Program-made: the position numbers and the translations under genes
Origin: Pelargonium x hortorum
Lineage: Eukaryota; Streptophyta; Magnoliopsida; Geraniales; Geraniaceae
NCBI GenBank assembly: GCA_036897525.1
Contig: JAYMTJ010000049.1
Coordinates: forward strand, 19,027-83,026
Direction of reading: 5' to 3'
DNA: 64,000 nucleotides
Shown here: piece by piece, positions 25,399-39,306 of the stretch
Numbering within the stretch: the first letter of the stretch is position 1
Layout of the letters: each line of letters opens with the position of its first letter
The notes under the pieces: model-generated
The model's database searches: none
What the model saw: the letters and a program-made list of their open reading frames with translations, nothing else
Told to the model about the DNA's origin: nothing

Positions 25399-27011
25399 TT
25401 ACTCTGGTTTTTTATATTTGATTCCCTAAATTTTGTAAGATTCCAGAGTTCTATGTGGAGGAAAATTACTAACTTATGCCTTATGCAAAGGGTCTCTTTA
25501 GTTAGAGTAATACCGACTTTCCAAAGTGGAGAGCTCAGCCTTATTTGTGTTAGAACAACTGTATTCATTTAAATAACGAGATATCCAGACAAAGCCCAGT
25601 ACTATTAAAAAAAATTCACTTTATCCTTTTAAACCCTAGACTATTCTCCTAAATTAAATCATAAAGAAGATCCTTGAGTAAAGTTCTACAAAAAAAACAG
25701 TAAAGAGTACATTTAGATAAAGGACTTATTTACCTGTGACTCTTAAAATAGAGAGAGTAAGATACCAAGGGAATATATCAGAAGTTGTCTATTAATTGTC
25801 TACTTTTCACATTAAAACAGAGTACTTAAGCAGGAAATACATGAGTTCAAGTCGCATATTTCTCATATTAGAAAATAGATACCTCCTAAACTCTCTGAGA
25901 TTATTCTAACCTGTTAAGAAAGACCCTTTAATTAGTTGTTTACTTGTTACTTACTTTGGTGAAACCTTCCCCTACTAACTAACGAACTGGAAAACATATT
26001 TTAGCTGTCCTTGAATTCCTAGTATGAAAGTCATACCTTAGAACCAGCGGCAACTGCCTACCTTGTTTCTTAGGAATCCTAGCTTTCTTGAGAATACCTG
26101 TAACTTGTCCTATCAGAAAGAGAACCCTTTTTTTCAGATTTCAGAGTCAAAAGTTAAAGAAATTTATAACTGTTGCAGGGAAACCTTATAGCGTCTGCAT
26201 TTTGGTAGATAATACCCTATTAGCAAAAGGATATTGGGTTGGTTAAAACCTGGAATTATTAAGCATTTTTAAGCGGGTACAGGGGTATAAAGCTTGTTCT
26301 ATGTTATACTGTTGTAAAGAAGATAAGAGAGTCAGGTAAGATTTAAAGGGATCCCAAGAAGAAGTAGGGTGCTTGCTAGTTAATCTCAAAATATCTAGAT
26401 TAAAGTAGAGTTTAGCACATTCTGGTGAAGAGACACCGTTACTTATATTATAAAAACCCTTTTCCAAAAAGAAAGGAAAAGCAAAACGTATTGCGTATTA
26501 CTTGTCTAAAAGAAGCTTCCCTTCCTCTCTTAGGTATCCAATTTTACTGAATAAGTATACACTATTACTAAAAAGATGCATATCTTAGCAAATAATTTCT
26601 AAATCTCTATTTGATTCTTTCATTCCTGAATTAGACCCTGTCCTAGGCTTGCCAACTGCCTACCTTGATTCAAAAAAAAGTAGGATAAATTGAATACTGA
26701 ACCCCGTTAAGTCTCAAAGGGTAAGATTAAGATAAAAGGGTTGTTTTCTATTCCTGCTATACCTAGTTAAAACCCTTCCTTTACTGAATTCCTCTCAAAG
26801 AAAAGAAACCCGACCGACCTCTTTACTAAATTCATTTTGTTATGGCGAGAGAAGTAACTCCTATAGGATTGAAAAGCTCTCCGCATAATAGAACCTAAAC
26901 CCATCCCTGACCTAAAAATGACAAATTCTTAAGACCAACATCGAAAGGAACCCCTTTCTAAATCCTTTATTAGATATAGCAATTCCTTATTTCTAAAGTC
27001 TTCTTAGTTAT

Positions 27012-27033
27012 ATCGTTAAAAGATCGTTAAAAG
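27012..27033. repeat. Tandem duplication, 11 bp x 2
   Basis: ATCGTTAAAAG occurs twice back to back without mismatch. Confidence 0.75.
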
Positions 27034-29365
27034 TCAGTAGTTACCCTTAGGTGATTACAATTTCATATAGAAGAAAATCTCTTTCCACTTTGTACATAAG
27101 TCATTAAAAAAACTATTATAGGTATGTTAATCCTGTCTGTCTATTTTAGGGGGTCTATACCGTAACAGAGGCTACTACCTACTATAACTTTACATTGGTT
27201 TTATCTTGGTCTTGGACTCACGCCCGTCAAGAAACCTTCGTCTCAAATACTACGGACAAGGGTCTCTATTTACTACCCGATGCTGAAAAAAGCATTTTAA
27301 CCCTTTAGGAATTCAAACTTATAAGGAAAGGAAAAAGGAGAGGCGCTTTATAACTACCCTTAAAATAATTTCTTTCTAGACAACTCCAATCTAAATATCT
27401 TAATCATTTGCTGTAAATAATCCAACCAGGACCTAGAAAGATAAGAAGTATAGTTGATTTTTAAGCTTCTGAGGAATAAAGTATATAAATAGCCGAGGAA
27501 AGGAGCAAGAATATTGGGCAATTTGTCCTAACTAATCTGCGTAAATAAACTAACTAAAAATTGAGTTCCAAGGTTTTTTTAATAATTTCATTCCTTGAAT
27601 GTTATAGCATACCGGAATAAAGGGGTAAGCAGTGTACTTGTAATTATGCTATATCCATATATCCAGATAGGAAACCCCCTTGGTTTAGCATAAACCCGAG
27701 TAGAGAGTTAGTTAGATTGTTTTAATGATAAGAACAGAGAACAGGAATACACCTAAAGAATCTAAAAGAACTCCTGAAGTCTCTATTATCTAGTAACTAA
27801 TACAGTTAGAGATAGAACTACTATAACTATCTGCAATAAGAGGCCCTATACCGAAAAGACTAGTAAGACTAAAACAAGGATACTGATACAGCTAGGGAAG
27901 GTTTCGAGTCTTCTAACTAAAGTATAAAAGCCTTTGAAGCTTTCTAAACTTTTAGGCTATGGGTAACTCTTTTCCTATTGTAAAATGACACTTTTCAGAG
28001 CTTATCTAACTAATTCAAAAATACTGTAATTTTTAGAGAAGCTTGGTTGCCCTGCCTGTAAAACCTGTAAAATATGGGTCTCATAAAGAATTTCACGTAG
28101 CATCTGCATAAGAATTGGGGGTTGCTTATTAGCCTCTGTTTTATCATATGAGAAAGAGTAAAGAGCTTTACTTTAAATAGGATATAGCAAGCAAAATATT
28201 GCTGTTTTTAGCTTCGTAAGGTTCCGGGTTTGTTAGGATAGCCCTTAGGTTATTGCTATTAACTAGTGGCCCCTCTTTAAATTAAACCTTTATAAAAGTT
28301 CTTTTTGCAAGACATAGAAAGGTAAAATCCTTTATGCAAGCTCATAAAACAAATATTTCTTAAACTTTTAGTGCTTTGATGTAAAGCTAATCCAATTTCC
28401 CGAGAGTTTCGAAGGGTAGAGAAGGCCATAAATAAGAGGGACTTGGTAATAGGGAAGCTGTTATTTCTTAGGTATTTTAAGTAAGATAATAGTCCCCTTT
28501 GTGCTATGTTAATAAATTCGTATTCTTTGGGGGGAGTCACTTAGCAAGTCAACAAGAGAATTCCATTTTTAAGGAAAAGGGTGCTTATGAGCTTCTAAAA
28601 CACAAGGAATAGTAGGTTAGGTAAAGTCTAAAAAAAGGGAATAATAAAACGAGTATAATTAGAACGGATTTGCTTAAACGGGAAACCCCGTACCCTTTAA
28701 TTCATCGAAGAGCAACTGTCAATAATTAATATATGTGCGATCTCTAGTATAGGTTTACTTTTTAAGTACTTACTTTTAAGCTTCGTTTTATCGAGGTCCC
28801 CCTCCCCTGTTCCGGACCTATAGTGTAATTAAAAACATTTTTAATGATTCAAACAGAAATAGAGAAAATTTAATAGACAACGGAGTCATAGTTGGGGGTT
28901 TTGCTTTGTCTTAGTTTCCCTCACTTACTAAAACATTTTAGTCAATGCCATACAGAAATGGTCAATAAAAGCTCTCTTTTTTTATCCCATATGAAACTAA
29001 TAAAAGATGTAGCAAAAGGGGTGCTCCCAAGACAAATCCCTACCTTCTAACTCCCTGGGAATAACATATATTAGGATATATAGGGTAGGAATTTAGTAGC
29101 ATTACATTTTTTTATACAAGTAGTTAAATTGAACTACTTTGATTTACCCGAAACTTATCTAACTAACTCTTAAACGGGCGGCCGTAGTACTACTATTTGA
29201 TGTTTGTAAGTACAAGTGGATAAAAATTAGTTTAGAGTTGTTGTGGAAAATATTTTACGGTATAGTTTAGGATATTGACCCTAATACACGGAGACCCGCC
29301 AGATACGGCTTCTGAAAAAGTCAAATTTGCAGCGAAAAGGTACAAAGGATTGAGAGCTAACTAAT

Positions 29366-29385
29366 ACTAATCTAATCTAATCTAA
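29366..29385. repeat. Short tandem repeat (TCTAA)n
   Basis: Three exact TCTAA units preceded by a one-base variant (ACTAA). Confidence 0.7.
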
Positions 29386-32300
29386 TAAGGGCGCTTTGGT
29401 CTACTTGTTCTTGTAGGCTAGAATTCCAAGAATAATGAGCTTCTAATTAAAGAATCTGGAACTTACGCAGGGATCTGCTTTAGAATACTTTTGAAAACAA
29501 GAGATATAGAGCAAACTATTATTAACGTTTCAAGCACCCACTAGACCTGTCTAATTGCTCGTGTTGAGGAACTTGTTTTAATCTTCTAAGTATAATGTCT
29601 CTGAAATGATACTAGTATCGAGTAATAAATAGGTGTAAACCTGGCAAGGGGTCTTTATATAAGAGTTTTGCTCCGTCTCCCTTACAAGAATTTCTGTAAA
29701 AGGACATAGAGTACTCTTTGCTTACATAAAGAAATTTTAAGTTACTTTTACTCAAAAAAACCGAATATAGTTCCGCAAATCACAGGAGAAGTCGGCTTAT
29801 TAAAGTGTAAATCAATTAGGCTTTTACCTACAACGTATATAATGTCTTACCATTAAAAGTGGAAAGATTCCTGTAGTATTTCATGTAAAAATGAAAGATA
29901 TGCCTCATTTCGGAAATCCAGGGGCTTTTACGTCTGCTTGTTGGCTAGCATTTCCTATTTCTAAAATTTGCAACCCGGACCTGGTACTTTATCTATGTTT
30001 TTTTCAAAGGCGTACTCATACGAGAAACGTTTTTTACTGGTGCCTATTGATCCTTGTCCCACAGTGTCTTTGAGTCTTAGGTCGTTTATTAGTGATGAGA
30101 GAAGTTATTGGTTTAGTTCTGGGTATATTGATATTGAAAACTCCAAGTTCGGCGATCAAATTCTAGAGTATCCTTAACATTTTTCTGGGACAAATCGCAG
30201 CCTCTGTTTATTAAAATTGTTATGTTATAAAACCTTAGCTCTTGATTTTACGGACTTCATTTTAGGACTTACTTTCCTAGTAGGGTTTTGTATAATCAGC
30301 TTTTTCTGCAGTTTATTTCTCTGTAACTTATAAGGAAGTTCGTGTTAGAATACTCATTCGTAATTTAGACGAAGAGCGGGCCCTAAAGAACTAAAGAAAA
30401 AAACTAAGGAATGAATTCAATTTCTTAGGTAGCCTTTAGGGGTTCACTAGAGATAAGGGTTTGGGAAGGCAGGAACCCTAGAATTAATTTCAATTCTTTA
30501 ATCGATTTGGGTGTAATAAGTAATAATTAGGGGTCAACTTTCTAAAGAAAGAAATAAAATAGGGCACTCTTTTATATTATAATGGATTCTCCTAAACAAA
30601 TTGACTTATACCTGAGCTTGACAAACTAAGAAGACTCTGAATTCTAAAAATTCCAACTATACTGATCGAGGGCGCCTTTTGTTTCCTATAATCATTGACC
30701 ATATCTATACAAAGGACACCCGTAAATCTCAACTAGAAAAGGCTACGACTTTATCTTCTAAGTCAGAATAAAAAACGACAGGGCTTCCTCGTACCGGACC
30801 GGACTTTTTTAAGAGAGAATTTTAGGTTACTATACCAAATAAGTAATCAATCACATCTGTTTCTCATAACTAAAAAAATCTAAGTTACTAACTATTTTGA
30901 ATCCATAAACAAAAAACTTTTAGATACCGATTGTGTATATTTCTAAGGTTTATTTCAATTTTTTATATACCTTGTTTAGAGTGGATAGGGCACTCGCCCC
31001 CTAGAAAGCACTTTTCTGAATCCCGGATTCATGCTTAAAAGTAATCAATACAGACAGATTTCTCGTTTATTTGAACCTAGCTAAACTGGTTTAGTCATGT
31101 AACCCTCCTTAGTATTTTAAGGCACATAAACCTGGGATCTCCTTAAATGAAATCTACCACAACAAAACCCGTACACTTGTATTTTACTAAGGGTTAACTG
31201 CAGAAATTTGAGTGAGTAAGAGTTCCATACGTTATAAAGGATAGTGAATAGGGGTTTTGAAAGCACTCTTTTTTTCTAGAATTTAGGACTCAACCCCGGA
31301 TTACCAAGAAATTCTATTTAGACAGAATAAAGAGTAAACTTTTTAGATTTTCTGCTTGCATTTTGTTATATAAAAAGACTCCTTATTTGTGAAATTATTT
31401 ATGTAATAACTTCTCCTTTCCTTCAACCAATTTATGATAACTTCCTTATTTATACCAGAGGTACTAAAAAACAACCAAAGGGCGGGGCGCTGGACTTTAC
31501 CTGGAGCAATCTTCTTTTCAAGGATTAGGGTGTAGATAGTGAGGTCTAAAAGGAGACTTAGAGGGTGCTGTAAAAAGGGGTCACACGCTTTTTATGTTTG
31601 TTATTTAAGACCTGTCCTAGTCATTTTTTTATTCTTAGCTTAGGGTGTTTCGTTAGAATCCGTAAGTTACACGTATAGTATAGGAGAACCCCTAATTTCA
31701 GTACGGAATGCCCTTTAGTTTATATAATCTAAGGTAATAGTGAAAGTAGGAAAAGGGTAGAAACAGATAAAGAACGCTTGAGGTTTATAGTCATTTTTTC
31801 TTTCTTCCCCGGATCTAAAGGGTATAAAAGAGCTGAAGCTTTCCATTTCCAGTCAATCAAGTTCTAAGTTAAGCTTGCTAGAACTCTTCATCAGTTTTGA
31901 TGCTTACGCTCGCCAGTAAGGAAATAAAGTAAGAGGCTTAGCAGGCACTGTACTTAGTTCAAAATCTCCGTACTCTACTCTAAAGGCTTTTCGCTTGCGT
32001 AGTATAAATAAAGTTTTAGTATATCCCTACAACGGGTTTTCCAAGGGATCCTTACCTTAAGGGTAAAAGGGAACTCTTTTTCACTTCACTAATGAAGTAA
32101 AAAAAAAACTAAAGGATCTAGAATAACAGCTTTTATCCTAATTTCAGGACTTCTCTATAAGCTAAAGCTCCCTATATTTGTATTTGTGGATTAAAAAGTT
32201 TTCAACTTCAAACAAATAAGATATATCTTAATTATCAGTACTATACTTACTTTGTATACTTTAACTGTTTTGTTTCCTATTTGTATTCAAAAGCAATAAC

Positions 32301-35300
32301 TAAGGAAGTCTCTACTATCTTTCTTTTATGAAGACCGAAACTATAAAATTTAACTATAGTTATTCTTAGTAGTAAGTTGTTGAATGATACCCTAGTGAAT
32401 AAAATGCAGGTAGATTCAAAAAACAGGAACTTAACTTGCAAAACCCATCTATTGCTTATTCACACCTTGCTTCTTCTTTTGGTCTATACTACCTTTCCCT
32501 TTGAATAGAAATTACCGGGACTTATAGTATTGTACCCGTCTGATTCTTGCTGCCTGTACTTATTCGAGCTATTTTCTTATCACAGCGATATCCGTACTCT
32601 TATTCATACCTAAACTCGGTATTAGTATCCACTTAAGAGCTGTACCCATACTCCGTAATCTTGTTACTCTTCTTATTGTAACTAGGAGTAGTTAGAAATT
32701 AGTTATACTAAGAGTACTTTTTAGTTTTTTATATTAGATAGTACAGGGATAACCTATAACCAACAACAAGAGAAGCAGACTTTAACTCTCCACTTCTTTA
32801 CGCAAATGAATGCAGGACAGGCCTTGCAAGAAATGCCTTATCAAGACCCTTTTTGTCTTAATCTTATGAACGATACCTTTCTCTTTATTTATAGACTCTT
32901 AGGCTTTGCTCCTCTAAAAAAAGAATCTCGAAAGTAGTAGTAAGTGGATATAGTGCTATCATACGTAAATAAAGTGTTTATTAGTCGACATCAGAGAGCT
33001 TAAGATAACGAAAGAGAGAGACTCCTGTGGTGTGGGCAGGTATCTAATATTAAACACTAGTTTCAATTGAAAGACCCTGATAGTAGAGGCAGTAATCTAA
33101 GTACTATTGAATTTTAATCAAATTTAGGCTTCATTTCCGCATTTTTGTTTCAGTTTTCCCTTTATCTCTTACTAATTAAGGAAAGGTTGTACATAAAAAG
33201 GGGTCACGTAATTTTAAAGTAACATCTTGCTTTTTGTTTATAGGTTTTCTTGTTTAAAGTAGAGGAGGGGATTACAAAAGCGATTGTTGATAAGAAAGGT
33301 AAAAGCCGTATGTCAGTACTGTTATAGGTTTACTTATCCTTAAAATGAGATTTTTGGAGGAGTTATGGATTCGCGGCGGGTCTCTTTAAGGGTGGCCCCA
33401 AGTTCCCCTTAATTAGGATAAGGCTTGTCAAGGAGTATACTATTAGTTAGCTATTGCACTCTTAGATTGGATTCATTTTATCAAGTCAAGAATTTTGGTT
33501 TTTAATTTCTAATAATTTATAAATAATAAGTCTAGACCTAACCAGTGACTTAATAGCTCTGGGAAAAAGACTTAAGAAAATTTCTGTATTAAATACTAAA
33601 GAAACAACTACCACCCAAGAATGACCTGGTTCCTTAGGTGTTCCCAACAGAGAGTTCTCTAAATCCGGATAAAAGAATGCTTTAATAAATAAAGAAGGAT
33701 TTTCTGGTAATTACGGAAGTCCGTAGGGGATACTACTAAACACGTATACTAAAGACCTAGTGAGGTCTCTTGACTTGAACTCTTTTAGTTAGATGTTTTA
33801 TAACACTTTAAAAAGATTTCAATCTTAAGCTGCTGAGTCTTTTTCTAGTAATATCAGGATCTTAAGGCTAATCTATCCTAAAAAATTCCTCGATCGAGGG
33901 GCTCCTTTTCCGGTGTTAGCTATAAATGTGTTTTAGAAATCTTGGATTTCTTTATGCTTCTAAAGGGTCTTTTTGTATTTGATTTGTTTTTATTAGGCAA
34001 GCAGGAGCAGTACCGAGAAGTACTCTTACTTAAGGGAACTTGTAAGGAAATAGAGGATTCTTTTGTAGCTAGTGTCTTCTATTTTCTATTAGAATAGTTT
34101 GTATTTGAGATTTTTTTCTATTCTTTACTTAATGAGTTATGGAATAGAGTCCTAGGTATAGTATAATAGTTTTATCAGTCTAAATAAGGATAAGACCTCT
34201 TCTTTCTGTTTTATCACTATGGAGGGAGGAACCCTAGTAAGGTAGGGATTCGGTCTTTCTCCTTATCGACTGTAGTGTAACGGGGATTCTATTGTATTAA
34301 AGTAGAATAGTACATACTTTATAACACAAACTTGACTTACTTCTTTTTCTTTCTTATTTGTTTTTCTTATATTCTTTATATTCGGTATTTTTTTATTAGC
34401 AAGAAGAGTACAGGGAATAGAAAGCAGGAGCGGGAGAATTTGGGGATCTTCTAAATAGACTAACCTGGGATGTTTATAGTGTTGCAGCTTCTTACTTATT
34501 AACTATTAGCATATTCTTCATTTTAAATAAAGTAGAAATTAGTCTTTTATTCTTATTTGTATTGGAGGTATAGTAAGATAAGGGAGCTCTTGTGCTATGG
34601 GTTTCTCAAACAAAAAGGAGCCCTGAGCCTTATAAGTAGAATGTAAGAGTCCTTTTAACGACTGGCACGCAGTCAAGAGGGTGTATTTTATATAATTTAT
34701 TGAGCAAGTATAGATACGTTAGAATCCCCAGCATCTTCTTACTTGGCTTGCTTCTTCTTTTTATTAGCAATAGAGGAAGGACTTGGGGTTATACCTATCT
34801 AATAGACTAATAGAGGCTTTAATTAGGTCTCGTAGGGAAAAAAACACCTTAAAAGGTACTCTGGATAGTAACATATTATTTGTTTCTGCTTGTATTCCCG
34901 GTTTCTTTATCGGAAAGTCTTAGCTTTAAGAGTTTCCTAGGGGAGTTTATTAGGCTTAAGGTAGTTTTTAGAGTCTAGTTCTGCTTCACGTACTACTGGG
35001 ATTTCTAACTCGAGAACTGGTTACTTTCTTATCGACCCCTTCTGTTTCTTCTGGATCTAGCTAACTAACATAGGGTTGAATCTCTATAAATTAGAATATA
35101 AGAATTGGGAAATTCTAGATAATGCATAACCGCAGTCAAAACCAGTGGTAAATAGTTTAATAGGAGGGGCCTGTGAAAGACCTCGACTGTAAATAATAGA
35201 TATTCTAGAGTGTGCGGGGAGTTAATAGGATTCCTTTTCATTTTGATTCCTGGTTTTATAGGTTGAGGCTTGGGGTTTTCCTTAATGCTTTGCCTTTCTC

Positions 35301-38278
35301 TTCTTGGGGTTGCCTATAAGGAGTAGAAGTGTCATTATAACTTACTCCACTTCATTCATAGATTCGTGGGGTGTCAACTGACAATGGAGTACCAATTTAT
35401 TAGCCCTTTTGGTATTTGGGAGTAGTGTAGAGCCCTCCCTTTCGTTAGTTAGCTTTGATAGGTTTTGGATACTGGATATTCAGCGAGTTAAGGTTTTACG
35501 TGAAGTGAAGCTGTAGTTTCATTAGAGAGTTTTGTTTTGCGGTGCTTTCTATACTTTAGGGATTTGCTGGGATAATTCTTTTATAGGCAGTCAATTTTTA
35601 AGCAAGGAAGGGGTAAGAAATAGCTTGAGTACGGGTGAAAAGACGGATCTCTTAAGTAACAAAGGGTAGTAATCAAAGTAAATAGTATCAATTCGTTTTT
35701 ACTGGAAAGCAAGTAAGTAGATTTTCTAATCGGAAAGTTTTGTTGGGATTTGAACCTTTTTGAGTGACTTTATTCCGAATATTTCAGTGAGTTATAAATA
35801 AAGCGATGCTTGAGGTAAGACGCATAAGAAAGAGGGTCGTAGCTACCGGCGGATCCCGGGTAAATAAAAGGGAAAGTCTCTCAAGAAAAGTAAACCGAAG
35901 AAGATGTAGCAGATTTTCTAGAGGTTTCCGAGGATCTAAAATAAAAAGAAAGGTTAAGACTTTCTGAGTTTATGTCCTTTTTGAGTATATAGGTGAGTAG
36001 GTAAACAGGGCTGGTAGGGAGAAGATTTGACTCTTGAGAAAAGGGCAGTAAAATAAGTTTACGGGTTCTCGGCAGCGGACAATCCAAATTCTGTAAAGTG
36101 TTTGTGACGCTGTTCTCATTTATAGTTTGATTAGCTTTAGTCAGTCTTTTCGTTAGTAGCTGCTCTTAAGGACCTCCTTCCCGGTTATTAAGAGTGAATC
36201 TCTATTCTATAATAAGAAATTCTAAAAAACATAGTAAAAAGCGGTGGTAATCAGGCAAAAAAAAGACCTTCATTGGTACCTAAATTGGCAATAAAGTACT
36301 AGGTATAAGTTTTGGGATTTTTTGGATTTATATGTAAACGGGTTTTCCAGCTTTACCATGGGGAGATTCTTTGATTCACTGCCATTAAGTAAGTAGCTGC
36401 TCTTGCCCCTTTGCTTCTAGGGTTCCTATTTTCTTTCGTACAAGAAAGAGCTTTAGGGGAGCTTTAAAACGTATGAAAATGGACGCAAAAGTCTCGGATA
36501 GAGTGTTGGCGCAGGCTAGCCCTTAATTTAATTGAGATAGAATTTCGGTGGTTATATAACAGGGGGCAGTATAGTGACGGGTTTGTCAGTCAGTAATCAT
36601 TTTTGGGGTATAAGTGTTGACTCTGTGATTAAGAAGTTTCCAAGTAAGTAAGTTTTAGAAAGCAATTCAATAGTCAATATTGTTTGATTTCATTTCTCTT
36701 TCTTAACTTTTCTGTAAATGAAAGTCAGTAGTTGCTATGTCTTTCGTTGCAAGTGGACAGTTTACCTCTTTTATAAAGGGAGATGTCAAGATTGGCTCCT
36801 TCTTTCTTTGCTCTAGTTTGTTTCTTGGGTTGCTAGGAGAGGGAGTTATTCCTATACTTAACTTATAAGGTTTCTACACCTTCCCCATTGATAAACAAAT
36901 AAGACAAGGAAGATCAAACAATTGAGTAAAAGAAAGGAGAGGTTTTCTTGTTGAATTGAACCTAATTAATATGTGGAGAGAGTTGAATTTACTAGATTCA
37001 AGGTTCATTTAATAGAGTTCGGCAGTAGTTATAGAGTCCTAGAAAGAAAAAGAAAGGGCAGCTAGGAAAACTAAGGTTATGATGACTCAGATTCAAGAAA
37101 AGTCACATCTCAAAGAGTGAGTTTCAACTTGCGTTCAGTTGGTTTATCTCGGTTCTGGTTGCAACAAGACAAGGGGTATAGTTTAGAAAAGTAAAGAGTT
37201 CAAACGAAAAGAAGGGCATATAAACTGGATATCTGGTGCCAGAAAGAAAAACAATTTAAGTTTCTGGGGGTTTCCTTAGTGTATTGGGATAGCCTCCACT
37301 TGACAATTGTTTTTGCATTTACTGACCCAGTTCAATTAAAAAGGAGCTACTTCTCTATAAAAGAAAGCCGGTCATTTCAATTCAAATAAACAAAGTCAAA
37401 ACCGTAGATTTGGATGAATCCTCAGTTTGATTAGCTGTAGAAAGCCTTTTCGTTATTAGTTGTTCTCTTTCTTATTATTACGGGCCTCCTTGTTTCATTG
37501 TTTTCTTATTTGCTTTTCTAGTTACTCTTGGTTTGGGATAATTTGGACAGGAAAGTCATTCGAAACGCAATAAAAAGGACGTAAAAGAGGCGCCTAAACT
37601 AAGATATTCTAGGCATAAGAATTAGCAAGATTTGATCTGTAACGCTTTATGGGCTTATGCTGGGAAGTCTTTTCTTGAATGAAGTGGCTGCTCTTATAGA
37701 TTTTGAGTTTCTGGATAGTCAGAGAGTCAAGGAGTGTGTGAAGTTAAGCAGGTTTGACAGTAGCTAGCGGGGAGAGTCTTTTAACCTTTAATAAAATATA
37801 GAAAGGGAGGGATTAAAAAAGAAAAGAGATAGAATAAAGCTCTAGGAATTCAGGTTTCCACTAAAAGAGAACTGAGTCTAGGGATTAGGAATCGGAGTAA
37901 ATGGTAGACATTCGTTTTTACAATAGAAAGTTTTTCGTTTTGAGTCTTATAAAGACTCTGAGATTCCATTCTAGGAGTCTATTAGAGTTTTCCTTCCGTT
38001 GTTTTATGAGTTAGATAGAATTTCTTTTTAATGTAAAAGAGTCTTTTTCTGTTTAGGCTAAAGAGGGGAGTTTGCCTGTTTTCAAGTTTCCAATCAGGTT
38101 TTTAGTGAGGATTTGTTGCTAGTTAAAAGTAAGAATTCCATTAATATTAATTCAGTAAGGGTCAGCTTCCTGAGAGTCTTAAAGTCTTGGTTAGTAGTAA
38201 TGCATATAGGATCTAACTAAATAGACTTCGGTTCTAAACAAGTCAAGGGATTCTTTTCTTTTATAAAGGTTTCTTCTA

Positions 38279-38581
38279 GTGACTGCTAGTTTAAAGTACA
38301 ATAAAGAGGGAATCCTATCCGTTTTTTTACAAAGAAGCAAAACCCTGGTGTATAGTACAAGGGTACGAGACAGGTATACTATCATCATCAAGACTCATAA
38401 AAAAGTTAGATCCCATGAGAGTTCTAGTAAGATTTTAGCTAGGGCATTGGTAAGGCTAGCAAGACTCAGGCTACAGAGGAGTGCAAATCCGAAGACTCAG
38501 AAGGGTATAGCTCTTCAGAAGATGCTGATAGAGAGTCGTTTAGCTCATAAGAGGATATGTGGTTTTATGCCTACTGCCTAA
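38279..38581 (+). CDS. Hypothetical basic protein, 100 codons
   Basis: One of the longest frames in the window, with 100 codons from 38279 to TAA at 38579. The N-terminal third is unremarkable. From about residue 38 it becomes strongly basic and helical in character (KTHKKVRSHE, then LARALVRLARLRLQRS) and ends LAHKRICGFMPTA. The HKK and AHKR words and the AAG/AGG codon style link it to the dispersed purine-rich family, of which it would be the longest member. It could be a remnant of a nucleic-acid-binding or ribosomal-type protein, but I recognise no family. Frames this long are near the upper limit expected by chance here. Confidence 0.3.
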   Translation: MTASLKYNKEGILSVFLQRSKTLVYSTRVRDRYTIIIKTHKKVRSHESSSKILARALVRLARLRLQRSANPKTQKGIALQKMLIESRLAHKRICGFMPTA

Positions 38582-39227
38582 AAAAGTTATGATACAGAAA
38601 AGGGTATGAAAAAAGGTATAAGTAGGAGGTATTTTAAACTCAAGATTTTCTACTATCAAGTTAAAGAAAATTCCCAGTAGGGTTTAGTAAGAGAAGGCTA
38701 CCGACAGAAGGGTAAGACTAACCTATACCTATAGAAAGAGCATGGTATAAAATTTATGCTTAGAGATCCGTTTCCAGCTAGGACTGAAATGAAAGCTTCG
38801 TAAGTAGTTTCGCACATAGGAATTCTTTCTTCCTCAGTGAGTTTAGGTAACAACTTCTTACTTTCTTGTTGACTTTCTTCTAGTTTCTTGCTTTGTTGTT
38901 TCTTACTCTTTATTCGATAAAAACCCGAGCTTATTCTCTCTCTTATCTGTTTTTCTATAGAGTCTCTTTTCCTTTAGATTGTTGACCAACTTAATTTCCT
39001 GGCTATTGGTTACTCTTTGTGTTCTTGCTCTCGATTTGGGATTTTTGGTTTAGGAGTTAGTTCCTTTAATAAATGTATTTAGATTTAGTTAGCTAACTTC
39101 TAAAAATGCTCTTAAAATGAAAAAGCAAAGGTTAAAGTAAACTCTTCCCTTTTTCCTTTCAAACTGGGCCTCCTTCAAAATATACACAAAGGAACTGGAA
39201 CTCTCCAGACAAACTTATTAAATGAAA
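38582..39227. other. Spacer, no gene seen
   Basis: Short spacer between the 100-codon frame and trnP, with no structure recognised. Confidence 0.5.
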
Positions 39228-39306
39228 TCAAAGTGACAGACAGGATTCAAACCTACAGCTTTCTGTACCCAAAACAGATGCGCTAACCAGACTGCGCTAC
39301 ACCTTC
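39228..39306 (-). tRNA. trnP-UGG: tRNA-Pro(UGG), divergent, with a 4-nt insertion
   Basis: Read on the minus strand: acceptor GAAGGTG, then TA, a D arm with a perfect GCGC/GCGC stem, and the anticodon stem TCTGT/ACAGA around TTTGGGT (anticodon TGG). The variable loop is AAGCT and the T arm is GTAGG-TTTGAAT-CCTGT. The sequence closely follows plastid trnP-UGG, including the TAGCGCAG start of the D arm. Two abnormalities are visible. First, the T loop has T where the nearly universal C56 is expected (TTTGAAT for TTCGAAT), and the T stem contains two G-U pairs. Second, an extra CTGT, duplicating the preceding CTGT, lies between the T stem and the 3' acceptor strand CACTTTG. Removing it restores 6 of 7 acceptor pairs; leaving it in destroys them. 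It could be a young pseudogene or a tRNA needing processing. Identity is secure, function is not. Confidence 0.8.

Larger units (their letters stand above)
19250..38278. other. Long spacer, about 19 kb without a supportable gene
   Basis: The longest frame is 102 codons (minus, about 25.3-25.6 kb) and runs through the (AT)11 microsatellite, so it was not called. Two overlapping + frames at 29.9-30.2 kb have mixed composition but no recognisable family. Contents noted elsewhere are microsatellites, the 27.0 kb duplication and a GC-rich hairpin at 21.1 kb. Confidence 0.5.

Noticed and set aside
25260-25568. 102-codon minus-strand frame
   Set aside because: It runs through an (AT)11 microsatellite, giving a Tyr-Ile repeat; no family resemblance, and its length is within chance expectation.
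29891-30177. Overlapping 60- and 69-codon frames that might be one frameshifted gene
   Set aside because: No recognisable family, chance lengths, and no supporting start or ribosome-binding site.
35730-35770. GGATTTGAACC, a minus-strand T-loop word
   Set aside because: No paired stems or D arm follow on the minus strand.
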